A stretch of 64,000 bases of DNA, taken from contig JAJZLY010000029.1 in NCBI GenBank assembly GCA_021850485.1, positions 16,364 through 80,363 on the forward strand, given 5' to 3'. Under the pieces are notes generated by a model that was not told the origin of the DNA, searched no databases, and saw nothing but the letters and a program-made list of their open reading frames with translations. A program made the position numbers and the translations under genes. Shown piece by piece: positions 14,529 through 24,021 of the stretch. The DNA is from Bacillota bacterium (lineage in GTDB: Bacteria; Bacillota; Sulfobacillia; JAJZYS01; JAJZLH01). The first letter of the stretch is position 1; each line of letters begins with the position of its first letter.

Positions 14529-15875
14529 GTGTCCATTTGGACGGCTGAGACCCACTCCATCGAGCCAATCCCGGAATCGGAGCGGCACGGCAAACCCCGC
14601 GATCTGTTCACGCTGTGGTTCAGTGCCAACATGCAGATCACCACCATCGCCCTAGGGGCGGTCTTTTACTTCATCGGGCTGTCCTTACCGTGGGCGATCT
14701 TGGCCATTGTGATCGGGAATCTGATCGGTGCCATCTTCATGGCCTACCACAGTGCCCAGGGGCCGGTGATCGGGGTGCCTCAGATGATCCAGTCCCGAGC
14801 CCAGTTCGGCTTTTACGGTGCCCTGTTGCCCCTTGTGCTGGTGGTGGTCATGTACCTGGGCTTTTTCGCCCTCAGTTCAGCGCTGGGCGGTCAAGCCTTG
14901 GCCGGGCTCACCTCGATGCCGGTCACCCCGGCGATTATCATCCTGGGCGTGATTACCGCCCTGATGGCGGTGTTTGGCTACGACCTGATCCACGCCTATC
15001 AGCGCTACGTCTCGCTGGTGTTCCTGGTTGCCTTCGTCATCTTCTCGGTCGTGGTTGCGACCTCGGGTCTGATCCCGCACGCGGCCTGGTCCTGGTCCGG
15101 CTTCAATGGCGGCACCTTCTTGCTCGGCGTGATGCTGGCAGTGACCTGGCAGATCACCTATGCGCCCTACGTCTCGGACTATTCTCGGTACCTGAAGAAA
15201 GACGTCGGGGTCGGTCCCACCTTTCAAAACAGCTACTGGGGCACAGTGATCGCCTCAGTCTGGATGATGATCCTGGGCGCCGCACTGACCGAGATCAGTC
15301 AGAAGCTCTCCACCGTCGGTGTGATCAGTCAGTTGGCCGGTGGCCTGGCCGGCGTCATGCTGCTCATCATTCTGCTCGGCATCATCGCCGCCAACGTGCT
15401 TAACGTCTACGGCGGCATGCTCACCGCCGACACCATCTGGGGCACCTTTAGCAAAGGCGTGGGCTCTGCCACCCGGCGCTTGGTGATGATCGCCCTCGTC
15501 GCCATCGTGGGCATGATCTTAGGTGTGATCGCCGAGGGTAACTTCGACGCCAACCTAACCAACTTCATCGTCTTCCTCACCTACTTTGTGATTCCGTGGA
15601 CGGCCATCAACCTGACCGACTTCTACCTGGTCCGCCACGGTCAGTACGACCCGCAGGCCTTCTTCCGGCCAGCCGGGTACGGCGGCGCCAACGGCATGGC
15701 GCTGGCCGCCTATGTGATCGGCATCTTGATCGAGATCCCGTTCATCAACTCTGTCTTGTACGAGGGCCCGATCGCCAAGGCCCTGGGCGGCGCTGATATC
15801 TCTTGGGTGTTCGGCCTGGCCGTAGCGGGCGGTGTCTACCTGATCTTCTCAAAGAGCACTCGGCAAGCGATCTAG
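14529..15875 (+). CDS. NCS1-family purine/cytosine permease
   Basis: 448 residues with about 12 hydrophobic spans. The first helix region FSANMQITTIALGAVFYFIGLS and GPVIGVPQMIQSRAQFGFYGALLP are hallmarks of NCS1 nucleobase:cation symporters (CodB type). It imports a nucleobase or related compound across the cytoplasmic membrane. The GTG start at 14529 follows a GAGAGGACTGAG site. It is alone in its unit, ends before a strong bidirectional hairpin, and has no catabolic neighbour to reveal its substrate. Confidence 0.82.
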   Translation: MSIWTAETHSIEPIPESERHGKPRDLFTLWFSANMQITTIALGAVFYFIGLSLPWAILAIVIGNLIGAIFMAYHSAQGPVIGVPQMIQSRAQFGFYGALLPLVLVVVMYLGFFALSSALGGQALAGLTSMPVTPAIIILGVITALMAVFGYDLIHAYQRYVSLVFLVAFVIFSVVVATSGLIPHAAWSWSGFNGGTFLLGVMLAVTWQITYAPYVSDYSRYLKKDVGVGPTFQNSYWGTVIASVWMMILGAALTEISQKLSTVGVISQLAGGLAGVMLLIILLGIIAANVLNVYGGMLTADTIWGTFSKGVGSATRRLVMIALVAIVGMILGVIAEGNFDANLTNFIVFLTYFVIPWTAINLTDFYLVRHGQYDPQAFFRPAGYGGANGMALAAYVIGILIEIPFINSVLYEGPIAKALGGADISWVFGLAVAGGVYLIFSKSTRQAI

Positions 15876-15894
15876 CAGAGCACACGGCACGCGG

Positions 15895-15919
15895 GGCCCG
15901 GACGATTTTCGTCCGGGCC
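15895..15919. terminator. Bidirectional hairpin between convergent genes
   Basis: A 10 bp stem, GGCCCGGACG / CGTCCGGGCC, with loop ATTTT lies between the stops of the permease and the ROK kinase. There is no clear T-run. Confidence 0.65.
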
Positions 15920-15943
15920 TGGGCTTCGTTCAGTTGCCCTGAA

Positions 15944-16855
15944 TCAGAAGTGGCCTAAGACTGCTTGATGGGCGGCCCAGGCCGCACCGATCAGCGGCGC
16001 CGGGCCGCCTAGCTCCGCGGCCACGATCGGTAGCGGCAAGTTGGCGGCCCAAGCCCTTCTCTTTAGTTCGCGCTCCATCGCTGGCTGCAGCAGGTCGAGA
16101 CTTTGCGCCAGTGAACCACCGACGACCACCAGTTGCGGGTTTGCGACTTGGGCCCAGGCGGCGAGGGCAACACCCAGGGCCTCTCCAGCCCGCCGGAACA
16201 CGGTGGTCGCCAGTTGATCTCCCTGGCGGGCACGCCCCGCCACCTGACCGGCGTCCAAGGTCTGGCCACTGGCCGCCAGATAATGTTTGGCAATGGCCGG
16301 CCCAGACGCGATGGCCTCCACGCATCCACGTCGGCCACACCCGCACAGCGGGCCGGATCGAGAAACGGTCAGGTGGCCGATTTCGCTGGCCGCGCCGTTG
16401 GCGCCGAGCAGCGGTTGCCCCTCCAGGATCAGCCCGCCGCCGACGCCGGTACCAAGCGTCAGGTAGGCAAAACTGGACCGGCCGCTGCCGGCACCGAAGG
16501 CGTATTCGCCCAGCCCGCCCATCAGGGCGTCGCGCTGGGCGACCACCGGCAAGCCCAAGCCGAGCCAGCTCGAGAAGTCGTCGATCGTGGCGCCAGCCCA
16601 GCCTGGGGGCATGTTGGGCGCATGGGTCAGGGTATTGGCCAAAACCGGCCCTGGCACCGAAAGGCCGATCGCTTGCGGAGTCACGTCAAAGCGCCGGGCC
16701 ATTTCTGCCAACAGCGGCCCAATTAGGCGCAGTTGCGTCTCAGCGCTCGCGCCGGCGGTGGATCGAGCATCGTGCGAGAGCAGGCGGGGACCGTCGACGA
16801 TGGCGAAGGCGATCTTGGTGCCGCCGACGTCGATGGCATATTCCAAGGCGGGCAC
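15944..16855 (-). CDS. ROK-family sugar kinase (glucokinase-like)
   Basis: 304 residues. It phosphorylates a hexose with ATP; glucose is most likely. It has the N-terminal phosphate-binding DVGGTKIAFA, the sugar-binding acidic region, TLGTGVGGGLILEG near residue 135, and the zinc motif CGCGRRGCVE of the ROK family near residue 175. No N-terminal DNA-binding domain is present, so it is a kinase rather than a repressor. GTG 16855 (MPALEYAIDVGG) gives the family's usual length; the ORF-track extension to 16957 runs into the divergent promoter region. It is divergent from the glcD-like gene with about 120 bases between. Confidence 0.85.
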   Translation of the reverse strand: MPALEYAIDVGGTKIAFAIVDGPRLLSHDARSTAGASAETQLRLIGPLLAEMARRFDVTPQAIGLSVPGPVLANTLTHAPNMPPGWAGATIDDFSSWLGLGLPVVAQRDALMGGLGEYAFGAGSGRSSFAYLTLGTGVGGGLILEGQPLLGANGAASEIGHLTVSRSGPLCGCGRRGCVEAIASGPAIAKHYLAASGQTLDAGQVAGRARQGDQLATTVFRRAGEALGVALAAWAQVANPQLVVVGGSLAQSLDLLQPAMERELKRRAWAANLPLPIVAAELGGPAPLIGAAWAAHQAVLGHF

Positions 16856-16974
16856 CCCCCATGGCCGTGTGGCTGTGCGTAAGCCTTGGCCGAGCCCGGT
16901 CAGATCCCTGCCAGGCAAGAGCGCACAGATCGATGGCGAAGTGCACCCGGTGCACACAGTGATGAGGTGTTGTC

Positions 16975-18360
16975 ATGCAGTGGATGCAAGAGCTGGCGAG
17001 GGTCGTCCGACCAGGCCAGATGACCACCAGCCCCAGCGTGCTCGAACAGCATGCGAAAGACGAGTCGTACCACCCGGGTGTGTTGCCAGACGTGGTCGTC
17101 TATCCCGAGAGCCAAGATGACGTGGTGGCAGTGATGCGCCTGGCCAGCGCCTTTCGGGTGCCGGTGGTTGCCTTCGGTGTCGGCAGTGGCCTGGAGGGGC
17201 ACGTGGTACCGGTGCGCCACGGCATCTCACTGGATACCTCCCGCCTCAACCGGGTGCTTGAGATCCGCCCTGGTGACTTCTTGGCCTGCGTCCAGCCTGG
17301 GGTCACCCGCACCGAGCTAAACCAGGAACTGGGCCGCCACGGGCTCTTTTTCCCGGTCGATCCCGGTGCCAATGCCTCCTTGGGCGGCATGGCTGCCACC
17401 GGCGCCAGCGGCACGACCACGGTTCGTTATGGGGCCATGCGCGAGCATGTCCGAGCCCTGACCGTGGTGCTGGCTGATGGGGTGGTCATCCACACCGGGT
17501 CACTGGCCGCCAAGTCGTCGTCTGGCTACGACCTGACCCATCTGTTCGTGGGGTCGGAGGGCACTCTCGGCATCTTCACCGAACTGTGGCTGAAGGTATG
17601 GGGCATCCCAGAGGCAACCCTGGCCGCCCGGGCTGAGTTCGAGACGGTCGAACAGGCCGTCGCCGCTTCCACCGCCATCATCGGCGCCGGGGTCGCCGTG
17701 GTGCGGCTGGAACTGGTGGACGCACCGTTTTTTCAGTATATCAACGCCTATGCCGGGACGACCTTTCCGCTGCATCCCACGCTGCTGCTGGAGTTTCGAG
17801 GTAGCCGCATGGGCGCGGCGGCCGATCTGGCGGCCGCTCGCGAACTGGTGATGGAGGAGGGGTGCACTGTCTTTGATCAGGTGCAAGACAGCGGCCGTCA
17901 GACCGAGATGTGGGCGGCCCGCCACTCGGCGGCCTTTGCCTTTATGGCAGCCCATCCCGGCCGAGGGCACCTGGCCACCGACGTCTGCGTGCCAGTCTCC
18001 CAACTGCCACAAGCGGTGAGTGCCGCCAAGTTTGCCTTGGCCGAGATGGGGATGGAGGGCGCGATCTTGGGTCACGTCGGAGACGGCAACTTTCATGTCA
18101 GTTTGGCCGTGGACCCCAGCGACCGGGAGGATATGGCACGAGCTGAGGCCTTCAGCGGGCGTCTGATCGACCAGGCCCTGGCGGTGGGCGGCACCTGCAC
18201 CGGGGAGCATGGCGTGGGATTGGGCAAGCGTCGCTACCAGGCCCGCGAGCACGGAACCTCGCTCGCCGTGATGCATCGTTTGAAGGCGCTGCTCGATCCC
18301 GAGGACATCCTCAACCCCGGAAAATTGGTGGACCCGGACCCTGCTCCCGGCGGCGGCTAG
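16975..18360 (+). CDS. FAD-linked 2-hydroxyacid dehydrogenase (GlcD/D-lactate dehydrogenase type)
   Basis: 461 residues. It oxidises a 2-hydroxyacid such as D-lactate or glycolate and passes electrons to a quinone or cytochrome acceptor. The N-terminal FAD-binding PCMH domain has VVVYPESQDDV, FGVGSGLEGHVVP and PGANASLGGMAATGASGTTTVRYG. The C-terminal FAD-oxidase domain has GDGNFHVSLAVD and ends with LLDPEDILNPGKL. No glcE or glcF lies beside it, so a stand-alone D-lactate dehydrogenase is more likely than glycolate oxidase. Start ATG 16975. Confidence 0.85.
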   Translation: MQWMQELARVVRPGQMTTSPSVLEQHAKDESYHPGVLPDVVVYPESQDDVVAVMRLASAFRVPVVAFGVGSGLEGHVVPVRHGISLDTSRLNRVLEIRPGDFLACVQPGVTRTELNQELGRHGLFFPVDPGANASLGGMAATGASGTTTVRYGAMREHVRALTVVLADGVVIHTGSLAAKSSSGYDLTHLFVGSEGTLGIFTELWLKVWGIPEATLAARAEFETVEQAVAASTAIIGAGVAVVRLELVDAPFFQYINAYAGTTFPLHPTLLLEFRGSRMGAAADLAAARELVMEEGCTVFDQVQDSGRQTEMWAARHSAAFAFMAAHPGRGHLATDVCVPVSQLPQAVSAAKFALAEMGMEGAILGHVGDGNFHVSLAVDPSDREDMARAEAFSGRLIDQALAVGGTCTGEHGVGLGKRRYQAREHGTSLAVMHRLKALLDPEDILNPGKLVDPDPAPGGG

Positions 18361-18410
18361 GACTATACTGGAGCCACCGGTTCAGGCGCGGCGGAGGAGT
18401 GGTCTTGGGC

Positions 18411-18656
18411 ATGATCTATCATCAAGGCTTCGGATGGGGAGCAGGACTGTTCGGATTCTGGCTGTTCGCCCTGGCCGTGATGGCCGGCTTCATCTGGCTG
18501 GTGTACAGTCTGGTGCTGCGAGCAGCCGAGAGGTGGCCCCGGCGCGCACAGGCAGACGGTGCGCTGGCCATGGCCCGGCTGCGCTACGCCAAAGGAGAAA
18601 TCGGGCAAGAGGAGTTCCAACGCCTGATCGCAGATCTCACCACCAAGGACGCCTGA
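18411..18656 (+). CDS. Small SHOCT-domain membrane protein
   Basis: About 81 residues. One transmembrane span (~12-38, GLFGFWLFALAVMAGFIWLVY) is followed by a short basic linker and a C-terminal SHOCT motif (ARLRYAKGEIGQEEFQRLIADL). SHOCT proteins are small, often membrane-anchored and of unclear role. ATG 18411 is 11 bases from a GGAGGAG site; TTG 18405 is also possible. The ORF-track GTG at 18399 lies inside the ribosome binding site. It is followed by a strong terminator. Confidence 0.75.
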   Translation: MIYHQGFGWGAGLFGFWLFALAVMAGFIWLVYSLVLRAAERWPRRAQADGALAMARLRYAKGEIGQEEFQRLIADLTTKDA

Positions 18657-18684
18657 CGGAAACGAATCGCTGGACAGCAATCAA

Positions 18685-18715
18685 GCCGTGGCGCCCTGGC
18701 AAAGGGCGCCACGGC
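18685..18715. terminator. Strong bidirectional terminator hairpin
   Basis: A 13 bp perfect stem, GCCGTGGCGCCCT / AGGGCGCCACGGC, with a 5-base loop lies between the convergent SHOCT and peptidase G1 genes. Confidence 0.8.
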
Positions 18716-18735
18716 TCGGCGGGGCCGCCTGGCGG

Positions 18736-19554
18736 TTAGGACCCGGGCGCCGCCGGGCTACTGGATCCGTATTGGACCTTGAAACCATCGGTGTCGCTGT
18801 CCGGCAGCGACGGGGTGGACACTTGGGTTCGTTTTTGAATCATCACGCCGCCATCGGATGTGACCAGACCAGGATTTGTCCCGTTCACGGTGCCGGGGTT
18901 GAAGATGGTGAAGCCGTAGTTGGCTAGGGTGGCCACGTGGCCGCCGATGGTCGGCGCCTCTTGAATCCACTCTGCCGATGTGCCAGGGCCGGTGTAGGTT
19001 TGGGTCGTCGAGAAGCTCCAGCCCGCCGTCACATCTGAGATGGTGATGGTCCAGGTGCCATTGGCGTTCTTAGCGACGGAGGCGGTCATGGCGTCGCCGG
19101 GGTTGACCGGATCGCCGGTGATCACCGTTTCGGCGGCCGGCAAGATCTCCCACCAGGCGTCGTAGTGGGCGCTGCCCTGGTAGTAGTCCTGCTCGGTGCC
19201 GGTCTGGATCAGGTTGGAGTTGTTGAAGCCGTCGATGCCGATCCAACTCGAGGAGTAGGTGCTACCGCGGCTTGGCGCTACTGCGGGGACGATCCAGGAG
19301 CCGGTGATCTGGGTATAGGTGCCGCTGACACTGGTTGAAAGTGCATATCCGGACCAGTTGCTGGACGCCCATCCGAACGGGCTGGTCGTGCTGGACGAGC
19401 CGCCATGACCGTGGGTTGTGCCTGGAACCGCCAGCGCGATGCGAGGAGCATGCGAGATCGCCGGAGCGGCCGCACTGACCACCGGTCCAGCCCCGGTGGC
19501 GAGGAGCAGAGCCAAGGAGCCGAAGCCACAGGCAATTCGTCGCACAGGTGTCAA
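18736..19554 (-). CDS. Secreted peptidase G1 (eqolisin)-like protein
   Basis: 272 residues from TTG 19554, which is 6 bases after a GGAGGT site; the ORF-track GTG 19569 lies on that site. A signal peptide is evident (RRIACGFGSLALLLATG... with cleavage near VSA-A). The mature part has SSNWSGYALS, WIGIDGFNNSNLIQTGTEQ and AEWIQEAPTI. These match the glutamic peptidase G1 family, whose catalytic Gln and Glu lie in the last two. Such enzymes work at acid pH outside the cell. It is a beta-rich, Ser/Thr/Gly-rich, low-lysine protein. Confidence 0.8.
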   Translation of the reverse strand: MTPVRRIACGFGSLALLLATGAGPVVSAAAPAISHAPRIALAVPGTTHGHGGSSSTTSPFGWASSNWSGYALSTSVSGTYTQITGSWIVPAVAPSRGSTYSSSWIGIDGFNNSNLIQTGTEQDYYQGSAHYDAWWEILPAAETVITGDPVNPGDAMTASVAKNANGTWTITISDVTAGWSFSTTQTYTGPGTSAEWIQEAPTIGGHVATLANYGFTIFNPGTVNGTNPGLVTSDGGVMIQKRTQVSTPSLPDSDTDGFKVQYGSSSPAAPGS

Positions 19555-19764
19555 GGCATCACCTCCCACAATGGATCAGTAATGTTGGACGCCTGCGGTG
19601 CAACTCCTGCACTCTAAGTCGCAGGCGGCAGGGCGAGAAAACCGGATCAAAGCGTTTCACCAGGCTGATTCACGCCGCCGGGTCGACCGGTGGGCCCTTG
19701 CGAGTGAGCGCTGGACCTAGGCATGATACCGAGGGCACTAAGTCGCGGTGGCGGAGGTTGGACG

Positions 19765-21669
19765 TTGGCGTTGGCTTTTTTGCCCCTGACCCGGCTCGAC
19801 GGCTTCATCCCAATCGAGGACTACGGCCTGATCGGCAACCTCGAGACCTGCGCCCTGGTCGGCCGGGACGGCTCGATCGATTGGTGCTGCCTGCCGTACT
19901 TGGATTCGCCGAGCGTCTTCGCGGCGATGCTGGACAGGAAAAAAGGCGGGCGATTTGTGGTCCAGCCGGCCGCCGAGTTTACGTCGCGGCAGCAGTATTC
20001 CGCAGATACCAATGTTCTGGTCACTGAATTTCGGACCGCCGGCGGCGAAGCGGTGCTCACCGACTTCATGCCGGTGATGGCTGGTTCCGCAGAGGACCAG
20101 CCGGTGCCCTGGGACCACCGGGCGATCCTACGCGAGGTCGAATGCCAGCGCGGCGAGATGCAAATTCGTTGGGAGTGTTCACCACAACCGGACTATGGCC
20201 GCGGCCAGGCCGCATGGACCCGGCAGAGCGGCGGCCTGGTGGCCGAGACAGGAGGGCAGGGCCCGCTCTTTTTGCAGCTGCCAGGCGACGCCGATCTGAC
20301 GAATGGTCAAGCCAGCGGGAGCTTCACCCTGCGCGCGGGTGAGAGCACCTGGCTGGTGCTCCGTTATCAGGACCCCACACCACTGTCCGCCGCGGCCTGC
20401 CAGCAACTGCTGGAGGACACGAAGGACCTCTGGGGTTCGTGGGTGCACAGTTGCGAGGGTCCCGGATGTGCGTTTGCCGGGCCTTGGCACGACCAGGTGG
20501 TACGCTCGGAGCTGGTGTTAAAGCTCTTGACCCATCCCGAGACCGGGGCCATCGCCGCCGCACCCACCACCTCTTTGCCAGAAGCTGTAGGGGCCGGCCG
20601 CAACTGGGATTACCGCTTCGCCTGGATTCGCGACGCATCGTTTACAGCCCAGGCCCTGTTCCACATCGGACATCAGAAAGAAGCGCGCCAGTATTTTCGC
20701 TGGGTACGGTCCATTTGGACCCGCGACACCAATCCAGCCGACATCCAGACCATGTACAGTCTGGCCGGCGGCACCGATCTGACCGAGTTTCAACTGGACC
20801 ACCTGTCCGGGTACCGCAACTCGCGGCCGGTCCGGATCGGAAATCTGGCCGCCAGCCAACATCAACTCGATATTTACGGTGAGCTGATCAACGCCCTCTA
20901 CGAGTTCACCCGCTACCCGAAGAATGGCGGCGTACCGGAGCGGGCGTTGGTGGAAGCGGAATGGCCGATGATCCAGCGCATTACTGAATATGTGGCTGGC
21001 TGTTGGCAGGAGCCTGACTCTGGGATCTGGGAGATGCGAGGCCAGGAGCAACACTTCACTTATTCCAAACTGATGTGCTGGGTGGCCTTGGACCGCAGTG
21101 TCCGGTTAGCCGAGCGTTGGCAACTGCAAGCACCTCTGGAGGCCTGGAAGCAAGAGCGCCGCAAGGTGCGTCGGGCGATCTTGGACCAGGCATTCAACCC
21201 GGGCCTGAACAGCTTCACCCAGGCCTTTGGCTCCACCGTCCTGGACGCCTCCAGCCTGCTGATCCCGGTGATGGGATTGCTCGCCCACAGCGACCCGCGG
21301 GTGGTTGGCACCATCGATGCCACCATGTCCAAGCTGATGAGCCATGGCCTGGTTCACCGCTATCTAGACGACGACGGCCTCTCTGGCAGCGAAGGTGCCT
21401 TCTTGCTGTGCACCTTTTGGCTGGTCTCGGCATTGGCCCTGGCCGGTCGTCAAGAAGAGGCAGAGTCGGTGTTCCGCGGTGTCCTCGATCGGATGGGGCC
21501 GCTGGGGTTGCTGGCCGAGGAGATGCATCCGGAACTGGGCTCGATGCTGGGCAACTACCCGCAGGCCTTCAGCCACATTGGTCTGATCAACAGTGCCCTG
21601 TACCTGGGCCGCAAGAGCCGGGCCAAAGCTCCGGGCCCGGCGCCCATCGGCACCGAACCAGCGGCTTGA
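19765..21669 (+). CDS. Glycoside hydrolase family 15 (glucoamylase/trehalase-like)
   Basis: 634 residues from TTG 19765, 8 bases after GGAGG. It begins near the family signature IPIEDYGLIGNLETCALVGRDGSIDWCCLP. The (alpha/alpha)6 catalytic part has RNWDYRFAWIRDASFTAQAL, QLDIYGELINALY and the C-terminal EMHPELGSMLGNYPQAFSHIGL, where the catalytic acids of GH15 lie. No signal peptide is seen, so it acts in the cytosol on trehalose or an alpha-glucan. It is a single-gene unit. The ORF-track ATG at 19723 lacks a ribosome binding site. Confidence 0.88.
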   Translation: MALAFLPLTRLDGFIPIEDYGLIGNLETCALVGRDGSIDWCCLPYLDSPSVFAAMLDRKKGGRFVVQPAAEFTSRQQYSADTNVLVTEFRTAGGEAVLTDFMPVMAGSAEDQPVPWDHRAILREVECQRGEMQIRWECSPQPDYGRGQAAWTRQSGGLVAETGGQGPLFLQLPGDADLTNGQASGSFTLRAGESTWLVLRYQDPTPLSAAACQQLLEDTKDLWGSWVHSCEGPGCAFAGPWHDQVVRSELVLKLLTHPETGAIAAAPTTSLPEAVGAGRNWDYRFAWIRDASFTAQALFHIGHQKEARQYFRWVRSIWTRDTNPADIQTMYSLAGGTDLTEFQLDHLSGYRNSRPVRIGNLAASQHQLDIYGELINALYEFTRYPKNGGVPERALVEAEWPMIQRITEYVAGCWQEPDSGIWEMRGQEQHFTYSKLMCWVALDRSVRLAERWQLQAPLEAWKQERRKVRRAILDQAFNPGLNSFTQAFGSTVLDASSLLIPVMGLLAHSDPRVVGTIDATMSKLMSHGLVHRYLDDDGLSGSEGAFLLCTFWLVSALALAGRQEEAESVFRGVLDRMGPLGLLAEEMHPELGSMLGNYPQAFSHIGLINSALYLGRKSRAKAPGPAPIGTEPAA

Positions 21670-21829
21670 CCAAAGGCGGCGCTCGGTGTGCGGGCGATTC
21701 GGATCGGCCAGCGCGCCTGGACCAACCCATGTGCACAAACCGCGACCGAGCGCGGCCTCACGCTCGCCATCGGCCTGTCCATAGCCAGCGCACATCGCTC
21801 GCACCAGAAACAAATGCTAAGATGCCAAC

Positions 21830-22936
21830 ATGCAAAGAATGCCAGAGGTGCAGCGCCCTCCTTTCGATCGCCTGCGGCTGGGAGAACCGTGCCACATCGT
21901 GGTGCGTCGCAGCTGGCCCCTGATGGTGGCCGGGTTGACCCTGGAGAGTGAAGCGGCGCGCGTTGATGAGTTGCCACGCGAGGCTCTGGCGGCTGTCCCT
22001 GGCTGGCCTGCCTTCCGCGCACTGCTCCTGCATGCGGTGGCGCTGAGAGATCAACTGGCTCTCGAGCCCGCAGTTGAATTGGACGCCATCCACACCGTGG
22101 CCGGGTTGATTGAGTGGATTGGGCAACGCGGTGTCGAGTGGTGGCATCAGCTATTGGCTTCGGCCGCCATCCGTGGCTGGGCGTTTTACTGCCAGGCGGC
22201 CGACTCCGAGGTGGAGCGGTTAGAACGCCAGCGGACCTGGCCCTTGGGTCCGGAAGGGCCGGGGTGGTGGCGCGATGTCCGTCTGTTTGAACGGCGGATT
22301 CGGTTGCAGGCCCTGTTGTGGGAGATCACCGAGCCCGAGCTGGAGCAAGTGCTGTCGGATCGCGAGGGCGCCTTGGCAGTGGTGGCTCAGGTGCTGCAGC
22401 CGGCAGCCGACTTAATTGATGCCAAGATGCCGAGGCTGGGCCGGAGCGAGCGCCGGGTTGCGTCTGACCTCGCCCAGGCCTTTTTGACCATGACCGGCCG
22501 ACCTCTGGTCGCTGCCGACCCGGGCGAATGGGCGGCAGTGCGCCACCTGGTGGTCGTGCCAACACCAGGTCTGGCGCGACAGGACGCAGTATCCGTTGCC
22601 CGCACGCCTTCCAGTTGGACCGTGTGGGTTGGCGCTGATACCGGCGAGACTGCGGCCCAGCCAGCCGATGTGGGGCGCATCCTGGCGGCCCTAGGCGACG
22701 ATCTGAACAAGCAGATTGTGGAGAGCCTGTCGGCGGAGGGGCCGGCGCATGCGCTGTTGCTGGCTGAACGCCTGCCCGCTCATCCCTCTACGTTGAGTCG
22801 CCACCTCAACGCCATGGCCGATGCAGGCGTGTTGCGAGTCCGGCCGCTGGGACACAAGGTGGTCTATCACCTGAATCCGGCTGCCCTGGACCTGTTGTCG
22901 CTGTGGGCGCGACAATTGAACGCTGCGGAGGTGTGA
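21830..22936 (+). CDS. Transcriptional regulator with C-terminal ArsR-type winged helix
   Basis: 368 residues. Residues ~280-365 form an ArsR/HTH_20-like winged helix (ILAALGDDLNKQIVESL, LLLAERLPAHPSTLSRHLNAM, HKVVYHLNPAAL). The first ~270 residues are rich in Leu, Trp and Arg, may sense a ligand or dimerise, and resemble no named domain to me. Larger ArsR-like proteins with this layout occur in Gram-positive bacteria. It precedes the mhqO/mhqD-like pair on the same strand by ~120 bases and may control it, though no operator was identified. Confidence 0.75.
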   Translation: MQRMPEVQRPPFDRLRLGEPCHIVVRRSWPLMVAGLTLESEAARVDELPREALAAVPGWPAFRALLLHAVALRDQLALEPAVELDAIHTVAGLIEWIGQRGVEWWHQLLASAAIRGWAFYCQAADSEVERLERQRTWPLGPEGPGWWRDVRLFERRIRLQALLWEITEPELEQVLSDREGALAVVAQVLQPAADLIDAKMPRLGRSERRVASDLAQAFLTMTGRPLVAADPGEWAAVRHLVVVPTPGLARQDAVSVARTPSSWTVWVGADTGETAAQPADVGRILAALGDDLNKQIVESLSAEGPAHALLLAERLPAHPSTLSRHLNAMADAGVLRVRPLGHKVVYHLNPAALDLLSLWARQLNAAEV

Positions 22937-23058
22937 CCTTACGATCAGGCATGGCCGTCGGTCAGCACTCGACTTTGGCTTGACCACAAGCGGCTGGCGC
23001 TGGCGAAGGGTGTGGCGGCCGTCGGCTTGACTGAAGTGTGGCAATGAGGTGATCGAGC

Positions 23059-24021
23059 GTGCGGCTTACAGGAATCCATCATGTCTCAGCCCTGACCGCC
23101 CAGGCCGGGGCGAATTTGGCCTTTTACACGGGCGTGATGGGCATGCGCTTGGTGAAGAAGACCGTCAATCAAGACGATACCTCCTCCTACCACCTGTTCT
23201 ATGGGGATCAGACCGGCAGTCCCGGCACGGAGCTCACCTTTTTCGACATCCCGCAGGCGGCAGCGAATCGACCTGGCAATCGCTCCATCTCCGCTATCGG
23301 CCTGACTGTCCGTGATGGCGCTGCACTCGAATACTGGCAGGCGCGCCTGGCTGAGTGGGATGTCGACCAAGATCCGATTGTCACAGTCGCCGGGCGCTCA
23401 ACCCTGGCGCTTCGCGACCCGGAGGGACAGCGCCTGATCCTGACGGCCGACGACACAGTGGCACACCCGCACACGCCCTGGCAGCAGAGCCCAGTGCCGG
23501 CACAAACTGCGATCTTGGGCCTCGGTCCGATCACGCTGACTGTGCCCGATGGCAAAGATACGGTCGCGGTCTTAACCGAACTGATGGGATTCGAAGAGGT
23601 TTTACCGCTGCGATCGGACCTTGGCCAAGGCGACTGGCGCCGTGTCTTCAGCACTGGCAAAGGTGCTGGCGCAGAAATTCATCTGGAGATCAGGCCCCAG
23701 CTACCGGCAGAGCGGTTGGGGCGGGGTGGTACCCACCACGTTGCCTTCCGGGTGCCGGACGAAGAGCAGCACCGGGCCTGGCTCGACCTACTGGAAAGGG
23801 CCGGGCTGCGCACGTCTGGGCTGGTTGACCGTTACTATTTCCGCTCCATCTACTTTCGGGAGCCGTCTGGCATCTTATTCGAACTGGCCACCGACGGTCC
23901 GGGATTCCTGACCGACGAAGATGCTGAACACCTAGGTGAGCGGCTGGCCCTACCGCCGTTTTTAGAGCCGAGGCGGGCCGAGATCGAGGCCGGGCTGTCA
24001 CCACTTGAGCTTCCCAGATGA
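23059..24021 (+). CDS. mhqO: Ring-cleaving dioxygenase-like double glyoxalase/VOC protein, MhqO type
   Basis: 320 residues with two VOC (glyoxalase-fold) repeats. The first begins LTGIHHVSALTAQAGANLAFYTGVMGMRLVKKTVNQDD; the second is around residues 150-290 with THHVAFRVPDEEQH. Metal ligands are expected at the histidines of HHV and a Glu in FELATDG. In Bacillus, MhqO takes part in resistance to hydroquinones and catechols. The GTG start is in good context. Its stop overlaps the next gene (ATGA), which fits an mhqOD-like operon. The symbol is by homology and context. Confidence 0.82.
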   Translation: MRLTGIHHVSALTAQAGANLAFYTGVMGMRLVKKTVNQDDTSSYHLFYGDQTGSPGTELTFFDIPQAAANRPGNRSISAIGLTVRDGAALEYWQARLAEWDVDQDPIVTVAGRSTLALRDPEGQRLILTADDTVAHPHTPWQQSPVPAQTAILGLGPITLTVPDGKDTVAVLTELMGFEEVLPLRSDLGQGDWRRVFSTGKGAGAEIHLEIRPQLPAERLGRGGTHHVAFRVPDEEQHRAWLDLLERAGLRTSGLVDRYYFRSIYFREPSGILFELATDGPGFLTDEDAEHLGERLALPPFLEPRRAEIEAGLSPLELPR

